Assembly (NCBI GenBank): GCA_913774355.1 | Contig: CAJYGB010000001.1 | Span: 1 to 43,291 of the forward strand | From: an uncultured Chryseobacterium sp. | Lineage (GTDB): Bacteria > Bacteroidota > Bacteroidia > Flavobacteriales > Weeksellaceae | DNA: 43,291 nt | Reading direction: 5' to 3' | Part shown: positions 24,277-32,276 of the stretch, in pieces | Numbering within the stretch: position 1 is the stretch's first letter | Layout: each line of letters begins with the position of its first letter | Translations under genes and position numbers: made by a program | Notes under the pieces: model-generated | What the model was told of the DNA's origin: nothing | The model's database searches: none | The model's input: the letters and a program-made list of their open reading frames with translations, nothing else

Positions 24277-24765
24277 ATGGGGCATTTTAAAAAGATATAT
24301 TCAGAATATAAGCACCAGGTGTACTTCTTCGTCAGAAAATATATTTCCGGGCAGGAAGATATTGAAGATGTGGTTCAGGAAATCTTTGTCCACCTTTGGA
24401 AGCACAACCGGCAGCTTCAAAACGCTGAATTTCCCGAATCTATTATTTTCCGTACTGCCAAACAGGAAATCGCCAATTTTTACCGGAAGAACAAAATGAT
24501 TTTTGCTTCGGATCCCGAAATTATTGCCGGACTGGAAGAAAACGGAGAAGAGCCGGACACCATCTGGAAAGACGAAAATCTTACTAAAATCGAACGCCTG
24601 CTGGACGAACTCCCTCCCCAAAATAAAGAATTCCTCCTTCGCAACAAAGTGGAAAACATCAGCTACCTGAAGATCGCGGAAGAAAACAACCTCTCTAAAA
24701 CTGCCGTTGAAAAACGCATCAATAAAGCCCTGGCATACCTCCGTACCAACCTTCATCTGTTTTAA
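24277..24765 (+). CDS. ECF sigma factor, FecI/SusCD-type
   Basis: A 162-residue extracytoplasmic-function sigma factor. The sigma-2 region runs from about residue 5 (FKKIYSEYKHQVYFFVRKY...EDIEDVVQEIFVHLWKH) and the sigma-4 helix-turn-helix from about residue 110 (LPPQNKEFLLRNKVENISYLKIAEENNLSKTAVEKRI). In Bacteroidetes such factors are held by a FecR anti-sigma and switch on the adjacent SusC/SusD genes when SusC binds its ligand. The FecR gene follows 94 bases downstream, with a predicted terminator in between. The frame opens at a TTG at 24232, but that lies inside the promoter box. Confidence 0.9.
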   Translation: MGHFKKIYSEYKHQVYFFVRKYISGQEDIEDVVQEIFVHLWKHNRQLQNAEFPESIIFRTAKQEIANFYRKNKMIFASDPEIIAGLEENGEEPDTIWKDENLTKIERLLDELPPQNKEFLLRNKVENISYLKIAEENNLSKTAVEKRINKALAYLRTNLHLF

Positions 24766-24798
24766 ATATCTGTTAACTTGTATGAACAAATCGTTAAA

Positions 24799-24826
24799 TC
24801 CACTTTTCTCAGGTGGACATTTTTTT
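24799..24826 (+). terminator. Intrinsic terminator between sigma and anti-sigma genes
   Basis: TCCACTT (24799-24805) pairs with AGGTGGA (24811-24817) around a 5-base loop, followed by seven T (24820-24826). It would uncouple the sigma gene from the genes downstream, or act as an attenuator. Confidence 0.7.
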
Positions 24827-24859
24827 ATTCCTGCGTAATTACTTTCAGAGAGACCGCTT

Positions 24860-25678
24860 ATGAATCAATTTGAGAAAGATTGGAACGAGGTAAAAAAAGC
24901 AGACCGCAGGATAGACAATGAAACCGACCGCAGGCTGTGGCACAACATAGAACGGGCAACCCAAGGCCGGGCGAGACGCGGGCAAAATATATACTGGGCC
25001 GCAGCTGTTCTTCTTCCATTGCTGGGGTTAGCCTTTTTTTATCAAACCACTTTAAGCTATCGTAAAAACAAAGCAGATATGCTGGTGCTGAAAACCGGAA
25101 ATGAAACAAAAACCTACCGGCTTGCCGACGGAAGTACCGTTACCATGCAGCCGTACAGTAAGCTTGTGATGGACCCGAATCGCTTCGGGAAAAACGAAAG
25201 GCCGGTTGAATTTGAAGGAAAAGCTTTTTTCAGCATTGCCAAAGATAAAGCGAGACCTTTCCGCATAGATGCGCATGGATTTAAAGTTCAGGTGTTGGGA
25301 ACTCAGTTTTTACTGGATCAGCAATCGGCCGATAAAAGTGTAGCCCTGAAAGAAGGGAAGGTAAAGATCGAACAAAAAGGGAAAATCACATATCTGCTTC
25401 CGGGCGAAACCTGGGTAAACGATATTTCCGGAATGGAACATCATTATTACAGCCCGTCCAAAGTAAAAACCTTTGCGTTTGACGGTCAGGATTATGAAGA
25501 AGTCATCCGCCTTCTTGAAGAGACCTATCATGTACAGATACAATATCCGGATCAATACCGGAAACAGAAGATACAGGGTTCATTTACAGGAAACCTGAAG
25601 GAAGTTATTGCCATTGTAAGCTATCCTTTTAATCTGAAAGCAGTGAACAGTAACGATCAACACATTATTTTAAAATAA
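24860..25678 (+). CDS. FecR-family anti-sigma factor
   Basis: A 272-residue single-pass inner-membrane protein. The cytoplasmic part (residues 1-43) would bind the ECF sigma factor, a membrane segment spans about 44-61, and the periplasmic part has the FecR domain (about 75-170: YRLADGSTVTMQPYSKLVMDP, EGKAFFSIAKDKARPFRIDA, VLGTQFLLD, VALKEGKVKI) followed by the DUF4974 STN-like domain (FAFDGQDYEEVIRLLEETYHVQI to the end). DUF4974 is thought to contact the STN domain of the partner SusC. It lies between the sigma factor and the SusC gene, which is the standard order. Confidence 0.93.
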   Translation: MNQFEKDWNEVKKADRRIDNETDRRLWHNIERATQGRARRGQNIYWAAAVLLPLLGLAFFYQTTLSYRKNKADMLVLKTGNETKTYRLADGSTVTMQPYSKLVMDPNRFGKNERPVEFEGKAFFSIAKDKARPFRIDAHGFKVQVLGTQFLLDQQSADKSVALKEGKVKIEQKGKITYLLPGETWVNDISGMEHHYYSPSKVKTFAFDGQDYEEVIRLLEETYHVQIQYPDQYRKQKIQGSFTGNLKEVIAIVSYPFNLKAVNSNDQHIILK

Positions 25679-25682
25679 AAAG

Positions 25683-25708
25683 GCACCGATAATTGGCGTT
25701 ATCGATGC
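25683..25708 (+). promoter_or_regulatory. Hairpin between anti-sigma and SusC genes
   Basis: GCACCGATAA (25683-25692) pairs with TTATCGATGC (25699-25708), nine of ten pairs, with a 6-base loop. It has no T run, so it is probably not a terminator. It could adjust relative mRNA levels of anti-sigma and susC. Confidence 0.45.
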
Positions 25709-25751
25709 AGCAAACTAGTAAGACTCTAACAAACTAATTTTCTACAAATCT

Positions 25752-28700
25752 ATGAAAAAAACGGCAATCAGCATTGCGGTACTGGGCTTTTTATGCCTGT
25801 CGGAAACGGCATACGCATCCGCCCCGGCACACCTTCAGCAATCTGTTTATTCCGCGAAAGTACCGCTGACGAAGGTATTTGAAAAACTGGGAAGAACCAC
25901 CAACATGCATTTCTTTTATTCGGCTTCGGACCTTGGGGATATCCTGGTGGATGATCGTAAACTGAACTACGGTTCTCTGCAGGAAGCGCTCGGCTACCTC
26001 AAAAGAAACTATTCCATCGATTTTATGATCCGGAATAATACCGTAACGGTAAAAAAGGTGGCGATGGCTTCTGCTGAAAAAAAAGCTTTAACCAACCCAA
26101 TTGCCATGAAACGCGATACCATTTCTCCCAAAGAAAAAAATATTGATGAGATCGTGATGGTGGGCTACGGAAAGCAGAACCGTAAAGATATTTCAGGCTC
26201 TATTTCGTCCATCGATGAAAAACAGATGAAAGGTATTGCATCTAGTAATTTCGGGGACATCATCGCAGGTAAAGCGACGGGAATCCAGATTACACAGGCC
26301 AATGCCAGTCCGGGATCTTCGCCTTCGATCCGGGTCAGGGGAATCGGTACGCTTACCTCAGGGTCCGACCCTTTAATTGTGGTGGACGGATTTCCACTTT
26401 CCGAAGGAAGCAACATCAATTCTATCGATCCTAATGCCATTGCCAAAATAGACATCCTTAAAGATGCCGCTTCGGCAGCCATCTATGGATCCAGAGGGGC
26501 AAACGGCGTTATTCTGATCGAAACAAAACAGGGAAGAAACGGGAAAATGGAAGTATCCCTGGATTCTTATTACGGGATACAGACCAGAAGCGATGATCAA
26601 TTCAAATTTGTAGATGCTTACGATATGGCGACTTACCTGAAAGAAGCCAGGGATAACAATTATATGTCCAAAGGAGCCGGCAGAAGCATATCGGACGATA
26701 ATGCCACCAGAAAAAGCAAAGGCGCGTCTCTGCGGGAGCTGATCCCGGATTATTTAAAGCCTTATCTGGAAAAACAGCCCGGCCTTACCAATACGGACTG
26801 GCTGAATACGGTTCTGAAGCCGGCTCCTATCAGCCAGACTTCCTTAAATGTTTTCGGAGGGACGGACAAAACGAAATATGCCTTTACGGGAACCTACTTC
26901 AACCAGCAGGGTCTTGTGATAGGAACCGATTACGAAAAATATTCAAGCAATATCAATCTCAATACCCAGCTTAACAGCAGGCTGAAACTCGGCGTATCCC
27001 TTTCACCTTCGTTTTCCCAGGGAAATACGCTGGATATGTCGGGAGGAGGATTCAATTATAACCTGATTCAGGCGGCTACCGGGATGTATCCTTTCTTTGC
27101 GCCTTATGATGAAAACGGAAACCTCAATATTTCCCAGCAGATCAGGGCAAATACCCCGACGGACGGAGCCTTGGTGGAAAATCCTGTAGCGACAGCCGAA
27201 ATGACAAAAAGGAAATATACCCTTTTCAGAACTTTCGGTACCGCATATTCGGAAGTTGATATCCTGAAAAGCCTGAAATATAAATTTACAGTAGGAGGAG
27301 ATTACACCAACTATGAATATAATTTCTTCGATCCTTCCACATTAGGCGCCTACCGTACGGCAGCTCCGGATGTTACCAAAGCCAGCCGTAAAGATTATAT
27401 CAAGAAAAATTATCTGATCGAGAACCTGTTTACATTCGATAAAAAAATCGGCAGTCACAGCATCAGTGCAATAGCCGGACAGTCTTACCAGCAGGAAGAA
27501 AGCAATGGGGTGGTAACAGAAGCTACCGGATTTCCGGATAACAGCATTACCAATATTGCCGGGGGAACTTCATTTAAAAATACGGTCTCACAGTATAAAT
27601 GGACCCAGATTTCATATTTTACGAGGCTGAATTACACTTATGACAGTCGTTACAACCTGATGGCTTCCTATCGTAAAGACGGTTCTTCACGTTTCGGTAT
27701 CGGAGGCGGTAAATGGGGCGGATTTTATGCATTGTCTGCAGGATGGACCATCAGCAAAGAAAAATTCTTCCCGGAAAACAGCCTGATTGATCCTGTGAAA
27801 CTGCGTTACAGTTTAGGGGTTACCGGAAATAACCAGATTCCTAATTTCGGGGCATTGTCTCTGATGTCACCTAATAACTATGTTTTCGGAGGAGAACTGG
27901 CACCGGGATACCGTTCTTCCACGGCTCCCAACCCCAATATTTCCTGGGAAAAATCAAAATCCAGCAATTTCGGGATTGATTTCTCACTGTTCAGGCATTT
28001 GCTCAATGTTTCCGCAGACTATTACATCCTGGACCGGGACGGCCTTTTGCTTGATGTTCCCGTACCTCAGCAGTCGGGTTACAGCACTTCCCTGCAGAAT
28101 ATCGGGAGGGTAAGAAACAATGGGCTGGAAATTCAGCTTTCTACAAGATCTCTGGCATTAGGAGATGATTTTGATTATTCCGGAAGCCTGAGCTTATCCT
28201 CGAATAAAAATAAAGTCCTGGCGCTGGCTAACGGACAGGATCAGATCGTGACAGGCTCCAATAATTATGCAATAACGAAGGTAGGAGGTTCCATCAGTGA
28301 AATGTACGGTTACAACATCATCGGCGTTTACAAGTCGCAGGATCAGATCAATAATACACCTCATATTACAGGAACACTGGTAGGCGATTATATTATGGAG
28401 GATCTCAACGGAGACGGAAAGATCGATTCCAATGATAAAAAAAGTTTCGGTTCCGGAATGCCGAAGTATATTTTAGGATTCAACAATCATTTCCGGTATG
28501 GTAATTTTGAGTTGGATTTCACGCTGTACAGCGAACTTGGGAAGAAAATTTATAATGGAAATGCCGTAACCTTTACAGAATCCGGAGAAGGATTTGCCAT
28601 GGCCAGCCAGTATTATTTTGATCACCGGTATAATCCCGATACCAATCCTGACGGTATTTATGCCATGCCGAACATGAACTTTTCCAATAACCGGAAAGAA

Positions 28701-28970
28701 GCCCGGACTTCAAACATTTTCTATGCAAACGGAGATTATATGAGGCTGAGATCTTTAAAGCTTGCCTATAATTTTCCACAAAGCCTTGTTTCGGCATTAA
28801 AAATCAAAGCTGCCCAGGTATATTTTATGGGAAATAATCTTCTTACGATAAGCTCATACAGGGGCCAGAACCTTGATGCCACTACGGAAAACCAGCTTAC
28901 GCAAGGCTATGACTTTGCGTATTATCCTGTAGCGCGCATCTATTCATTCGGAATGAATTTAAAATTTTAA
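25752..28970 (+). CDS. SusC/RagA TonB-dependent transducer with STN domain
   Basis: A 1072-residue outer-membrane TonB-dependent transporter. A signal peptide ends near AYAS (residue 23). An STN domain covers about residues 30-102 (VPLTKVFEKLGRTTNMHFFY...NNTVTVKK), then a linker, the TonB-box-like IDEIVMVGYGKQ (about 131-142), the plug (SGSISSIDEKQM, IVVDGFPLSEGSNINSIDPN, IDILKDAASAAIYGSRGANGVILI) and the beta barrel, ending in the aromatic-rich SFGMNLKF. The STN domain marks it as a signalling transporter that reports to the FecR protein. The carboxypeptidase-regulatory-like domain that usually lies before the plug in SusC proteins is not visible. The substrate is probably delivered by the SusD partner encoded next. 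Confidence 0.93.
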   Translation: MKKTAISIAVLGFLCLSETAYASAPAHLQQSVYSAKVPLTKVFEKLGRTTNMHFFYSASDLGDILVDDRKLNYGSLQEALGYLKRNYSIDFMIRNNTVTVKKVAMASAEKKALTNPIAMKRDTISPKEKNIDEIVMVGYGKQNRKDISGSISSIDEKQMKGIASSNFGDIIAGKATGIQITQANASPGSSPSIRVRGIGTLTSGSDPLIVVDGFPLSEGSNINSIDPNAIAKIDILKDAASAAIYGSRGANGVILIETKQGRNGKMEVSLDSYYGIQTRSDDQFKFVDAYDMATYLKEARDNNYMSKGAGRSISDDNATRKSKGASLRELIPDYLKPYLEKQPGLTNTDWLNTVLKPAPISQTSLNVFGGTDKTKYAFTGTYFNQQGLVIGTDYEKYSSNINLNTQLNSRLKLGVSLSPSFSQGNTLDMSGGGFNYNLIQAATGMYPFFAPYDENGNLNISQQIRANTPTDGALVENPVATAEMTKRKYTLFRTFGTAYSEVDILKSLKYKFTVGGDYTNYEYNFFDPSTLGAYRTAAPDVTKASRKDYIKKNYLIENLFTFDKKIGSHSISAIAGQSYQQEESNGVVTEATGFPDNSITNIAGGTSFKNTVSQYKWTQISYFTRLNYTYDSRYNLMASYRKDGSSRFGIGGGKWGGFYALSAGWTISKEKFFPENSLIDPVKLRYSLGVTGNNQIPNFGALSLMSPNNYVFGGELAPGYRSSTAPNPNISWEKSKSSNFGIDFSLFRHLLNVSADYYILDRDGLLLDVPVPQQSGYSTSLQNIGRVRNNGLEIQLSTRSLALGDDFDYSGSLSLSSNKNKVLALANGQDQIVTGSNNYAITKVGGSISEMYGYNIIGVYKSQDQINNTPHITGTLVGDYIMEDLNGDGKIDSNDKKSFGSGMPKYILGFNNHFRYGNFELDFTLYSELGKKIYNGNAVTFTESGEGFAMASQYYFDHRYNPDTNPDGIYAMPNMNFSNNRKEARTSNIFYANGDYMRLRSLKLAYNFPQSLVSALKIKAAQVYFMGNNLLTISSYRGQNLDATTENQLTQGYDFAYYPVARIYSFGMNLKF

Positions 28971-28983
28971 TTTAATGATTATC

Positions 28984-30387
28984 ATGAAAAAAATTATTTG
29001 TACTCTAAGTATATTATCCTTATTGGGATCATGTTCTTCAGATCTTCTTAATACTTTGCCTGAAGCAGATAAGGTAACGTCAAACTTTTACAAGGATGCT
29101 TCACAGATCGAACAGGGCGTTAACGGCGTGTACGGATCGCTTCAGTATACCGGGCAATACAAACAGGGATTGCTTACCATTGGTGAAATTCCTTCCGATA
29201 ATACATTTGACGAAGTACCGGCCAATGATAACTTCACCTATGGAGAGTTCGATTTCTTTACCATACAGCCCACCAATAGCCTTATAGAAAATGCATGGAA
29301 AGATAATTACGTCGGTATTCAGCAGGCGAATATTATTCTCAACCGGATCGGAAGCATTACCGATATGTCCGAAGGTACCAAGAAAACCCGTATCGGGGAA
29401 ATGAAGTTCCTCAGAGCTTTGATGTACTTTAATCTGGTCAGGATCTTTGGGGATGTCCCGCTGGTCACTCAGGAAACGACGGATGTGAATTCGTATTTCG
29501 GGCAAAGCCGTACCCCTGCGAATGAAGTATATAATTTCGTGGAGGGAGAACTTAAAGAAGCCATTACCCTGTTGCCGGCAACGGCTGCCCAGAAAGGAAG
29601 GGCAACCAAAGGCGCTGCCTTGGGCATATTGGGAAGGGTACTGATGACCAGGAATAAATTCAGTGAGGCATTACCATACCTTTCGCAGATCGACGGTTTA
29701 GGATACAGTCTTCTGTCTGATGTCACCAAGATCTTTGACGTTACCAACAAAAACAACGCTGAAATTATTTTTGATGTTCAGTTCGCTTCCGGTCTCAACG
29801 GAAATTCGGAGGGCAGCAATGCCTTCCAGCTATTCAGTCCTTCCGGAACTGTGTCGGGTGCCAAGGGACATAACCTTCCGACAAAAGAGGTCTATAATTT
29901 ATACAGCTCTGCGGATAAAAGAAGAAATGCCTATATCGGGCTTACCAATAACGGAGTTCCTTATACCAAAAAACTTGTCAAAACTTCTTCAGCGGTGGAT
30001 GACGGAGGAAGCAACGTTGTCGTGATCCGCCTGGCAGACGTCTACCTGATGATGGCAGAATGTTACGCACAGGCCAATGATTTAACGAATGCAAACCTCT
30101 ATTTAAATAAGATTAAAACGAGGGCAGGCATTACCAATATGAATCTTACGTCCCAGCAGGCCTTACTTGCCGAGATCGATAAAGAAAGAAGGCTGGAGCT
30201 GATAGGAGAGGGCCACCGTTGGTTTGACCTGGTAAGAACCGGAAAAGCCGTTCAGGTAATGACCCAGTATTTTGCCGTAACACCCGGATACAGCACGGCT
30301 ACGATCGATCAGCACAATCTTCTGATGCCGGTGCCGCAGAACCAGATCAATACCGATCCGGCCATTAAACAGAATCCCGGATATTAA
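28984..30387 (+). CDS. SusD/RagB nutrient-binding lipoprotein
   Basis: A 467-residue surface lipoprotein that forms the lid of the SusC barrel. The lipobox is LGSC (Cys17) followed by SSD, and a mature region beginning LLNTLPEADKVTSNFYKDASQIEQGVNGVY is typical for the family. TPR-like helices follow (GEMKFLRALMYFNLVRIFGDVPLVT), and the C-terminal hallmarks DKERRLELIGEGHRWFDLVRTG and LMPVPQNQINTDPAIKQNPGY are exact SusD signatures. The ATG at 28984 is preferred because it starts the lipoprotein signal; an in-frame ATG lies three codons earlier. It sits 13 bases behind SusC. Length is at the shorter end of the family. Confidence 0.95.
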   Translation: MKKIICTLSILSLLGSCSSDLLNTLPEADKVTSNFYKDASQIEQGVNGVYGSLQYTGQYKQGLLTIGEIPSDNTFDEVPANDNFTYGEFDFFTIQPTNSLIENAWKDNYVGIQQANIILNRIGSITDMSEGTKKTRIGEMKFLRALMYFNLVRIFGDVPLVTQETTDVNSYFGQSRTPANEVYNFVEGELKEAITLLPATAAQKGRATKGAALGILGRVLMTRNKFSEALPYLSQIDGLGYSLLSDVTKIFDVTNKNNAEIIFDVQFASGLNGNSEGSNAFQLFSPSGTVSGAKGHNLPTKEVYNLYSSADKRRNAYIGLTNNGVPYTKKLVKTSSAVDDGGSNVVVIRLADVYLMMAECYAQANDLTNANLYLNKIKTRAGITNMNLTSQQALLAEIDKERRLELIGEGHRWFDLVRTGKAVQVMTQYFAVTPGYSTATIDQHNLLMPVPQNQINTDPAIKQNPGY

Positions 30388-30399
30388 TAAAGAAGAAGT

Positions 30400-31329
30400 A
30401 TGAAAAATATATTTTCGGCTCAAAAGGCAGTCCTGTTGTTCCTGCTGTTCGCTTCTTCATGGGCATTTTCTCAGATTAATTATTTTAAAAAAAGAATTCC
30501 GGAAGGTAAAATCCTGGTTGCCGCACACCGTGGAGACTGGAGGAATTACCCTGAAAATTCGATCAAAGCGATTGAAGGGGCTATAAAAATGGGGGTGGAC
30601 ATCGTAGAAATAGACCTTCACAAAACCAAAGACGGGCAGCTGATTGTAATGCATGATTCCAGACTCGACCGAACGACCAACGGAAAAGGGGAAATCGCTG
30701 AAACCAGTCTGGAAGATATCAGGAAGCTCTTCCTTAAAAACGGAGCCAATATGCTGACAAGGGAAAAAATACCGACGCTGGAAGAAGTACTGCACTTTAT
30801 CAAAGGAAAAAGAATCATGCTGAACCTCGACAAGTCCTGGAATTTCCTGGATGAGGTGAAAGAAATGACCGATAAAACCGGGACCACCGAACAGATCATT
30901 CTGAAAGGAAATAAAAGCGCTCAGGAACTGAAAAAAGAAGTGGGGAATAAACTTGATCAGATGGTCTATATGCCGATGGTCTGGCCGGAAGATTACAGCA
31001 TTTACAAGCGTGATAAAGTGCTGGATCCGGAGCAGTATGTAAAAGATTTCCATCAGCTTTTTGCGCCTGTTGCTTACGAAGTCATTATTAAAGATGATAC
31101 TGCTAAGGCCGGTCAGCTATTGGCCCTGATCAAAAAAACGCATGCCCTGATCTGGATCAACGCGCTGTGGCCTGAATTATGCGCCGGGCACGATGATGAC
31201 CTTGCGATCGATAAACCGGAAGAAAACTGGGGATGGATCATCAAAAAAGGAGCTGCCATCATCCAGACCGACCGCCCGGAAGCCTTGATCCGCTATCTTA
31301 AATCTAAAAACAGGAAATATGAAGATTAA
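30400..31329 (+). CDS. Secreted glycerophosphodiester phosphodiesterase (copy 1)
   Basis: A 309-residue exported phosphodiesterase of the GDPD family, which hydrolyses glycerophosphodiesters to glycerol 3-phosphate and an alcohol. A signal peptide ends at AFSQ (residue 25). Catalytic and metal residues are visible: His43 and Arg44 in HRGD, Glu52 in PEN, Glu70 and Asp72 in VEIDL, and His85 in MHD. The LDRTTNGKG motif and the terminal IIQTDRPEALIRYL are typical. It starts 12 bases after susD and its last 11 bases overlap the second copy, so susC, susD and both enzymes are probably one transcript. Confidence 0.92.
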   Translation: MKNIFSAQKAVLLFLLFASSWAFSQINYFKKRIPEGKILVAAHRGDWRNYPENSIKAIEGAIKMGVDIVEIDLHKTKDGQLIVMHDSRLDRTTNGKGEIAETSLEDIRKLFLKNGANMLTREKIPTLEEVLHFIKGKRIMLNLDKSWNFLDEVKEMTDKTGTTEQIILKGNKSAQELKKEVGNKLDQMVYMPMVWPEDYSIYKRDKVLDPEQYVKDFHQLFAPVAYEVIIKDDTAKAGQLLALIKKTHALIWINALWPELCAGHDDDLAIDKPEENWGWIIKKGAAIIQTDRPEALIRYLKSKNRKYED

Positions 31330-32188
31330 ATTCTTAGGCCTGCTGATCTTTATTTCAGGAATGGTTTCAGCGCAAAAGACCGTATCGCTTTCCCGTTTCC
31401 CGGATGATAAAGTAATGGTGGTCGCCCACAGAGCCGACTGGCGGGAGGCCCCTGAAAATTCTGCCTGGGCGGTAAGAAAAGCCATTGAAAAAGGAATCGA
31501 TATGGTGGAAGTGGACCTGGCGCTCACAAAAGACAGCGTTCTGGTACTGATGCACGATAAAACCATCGACCGTACCACCACCGGAACAGGAAAACCGGGT
31601 GACTATACCCTGGCCGAACTCCGGAAATTCTTTTTGAAAGATGGTCTCGGCAGCACCACACAAATGAAAGTGCCTACCCTGGAAGAAATCCTGGACATTA
31701 CACAGAACAAAATCCTTATCAATCTGGATAAAGGATTCGATTACATCAGTATTGTTTATCCTTTGCTTAAAAAACGGAAGATGCTGGACCAGGTTTTATT
31801 CAAAGGTATTGAAACCTACAAGGAATTCGACCGGAAATACGGAACGATCAAAAATGACATCCACTTCATGCCGATCATCAGGCTGAATGTGAAAGAAGGA
31901 TGGCAGAAGATCAATGAATACACTGATCATTACAAAGTCTACGGTTTTGAATTTACCGTTGGAAATACTGAGGAAAATATGATCGATTTCAGTAAAGTGC
32001 GGGCAAAAGGCTGCAAAGTCTGGGTCAATGCGCTTTGGCCTCATCATAATGCGGGCCATAATGATGACCTCGTCCTTGAAAATCCCGATGCGTATGAATG
32101 GTTCCTCAAAAACCATATCAACATCATCCAGACCGACCGTCCCAAAGAATTGATCGGATTCCTGAAAAAAAGGAATTTTTATTACTGA
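31319..32188 (+). CDS. Secreted glycerophosphodiester phosphodiesterase (copy 2)
   Basis: A 289-residue paralogue of the preceding gene, with a signal peptide ending at SAQ (residue 19). The metal-site residues are conserved: His37, Arg38, Glu46, Glu64, Asp66 and His79. The usual HRG motif reads HRAD, and DGxLVxMHD reads DSVLVLMHD. The two proteins share the terminal NIIQTDRP motif and the NALWPxxxAGHxDDL segment, so they arose by tandem duplication and then diverged, which suggests different head-group or chain specificities. The start overlaps the upstream stop by 11 bases, consistent with translational coupling. Confidence 0.9.
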   Translation: MKIKFLGLLIFISGMVSAQKTVSLSRFPDDKVMVVAHRADWREAPENSAWAVRKAIEKGIDMVEVDLALTKDSVLVLMHDKTIDRTTTGTGKPGDYTLAELRKFFLKDGLGSTTQMKVPTLEEILDITQNKILINLDKGFDYISIVYPLLKKRKMLDQVLFKGIETYKEFDRKYGTIKNDIHFMPIIRLNVKEGWQKINEYTDHYKVYGFEFTVGNTEENMIDFSKVRAKGCKVWVNALWPHHNAGHNDDLVLENPDAYEWFLKNHINIIQTDRPKELIGFLKKRNFYY

Positions 32189-32219
32189 TTTTATTATTTT
32201 TTCTATACTTTCAAAACTG

Positions 32220-32248
32220 AATCGGCGGAGCCAAAGGCTCCGCCGATT
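32220..32248. terminator. GC-rich hairpin ending the SusCD/GDPD operon
   Basis: A 13-bp perfect stem (32220-32232 with 32236-32248) around a three-base AAA loop sits between convergent genes. T runs are weak on both sides, but position and strength fit a shared terminator. Confidence 0.7.
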
Positions 32249-32276
32249 CTTATATTGCTTATAAATAGGACTTTGT

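Noticed and set aside
25683..25708. Terminator between anti-sigma and susC
   Set aside because: The hairpin is good, but no T tract follows on either strand, so I list it as a regulatory stem only.
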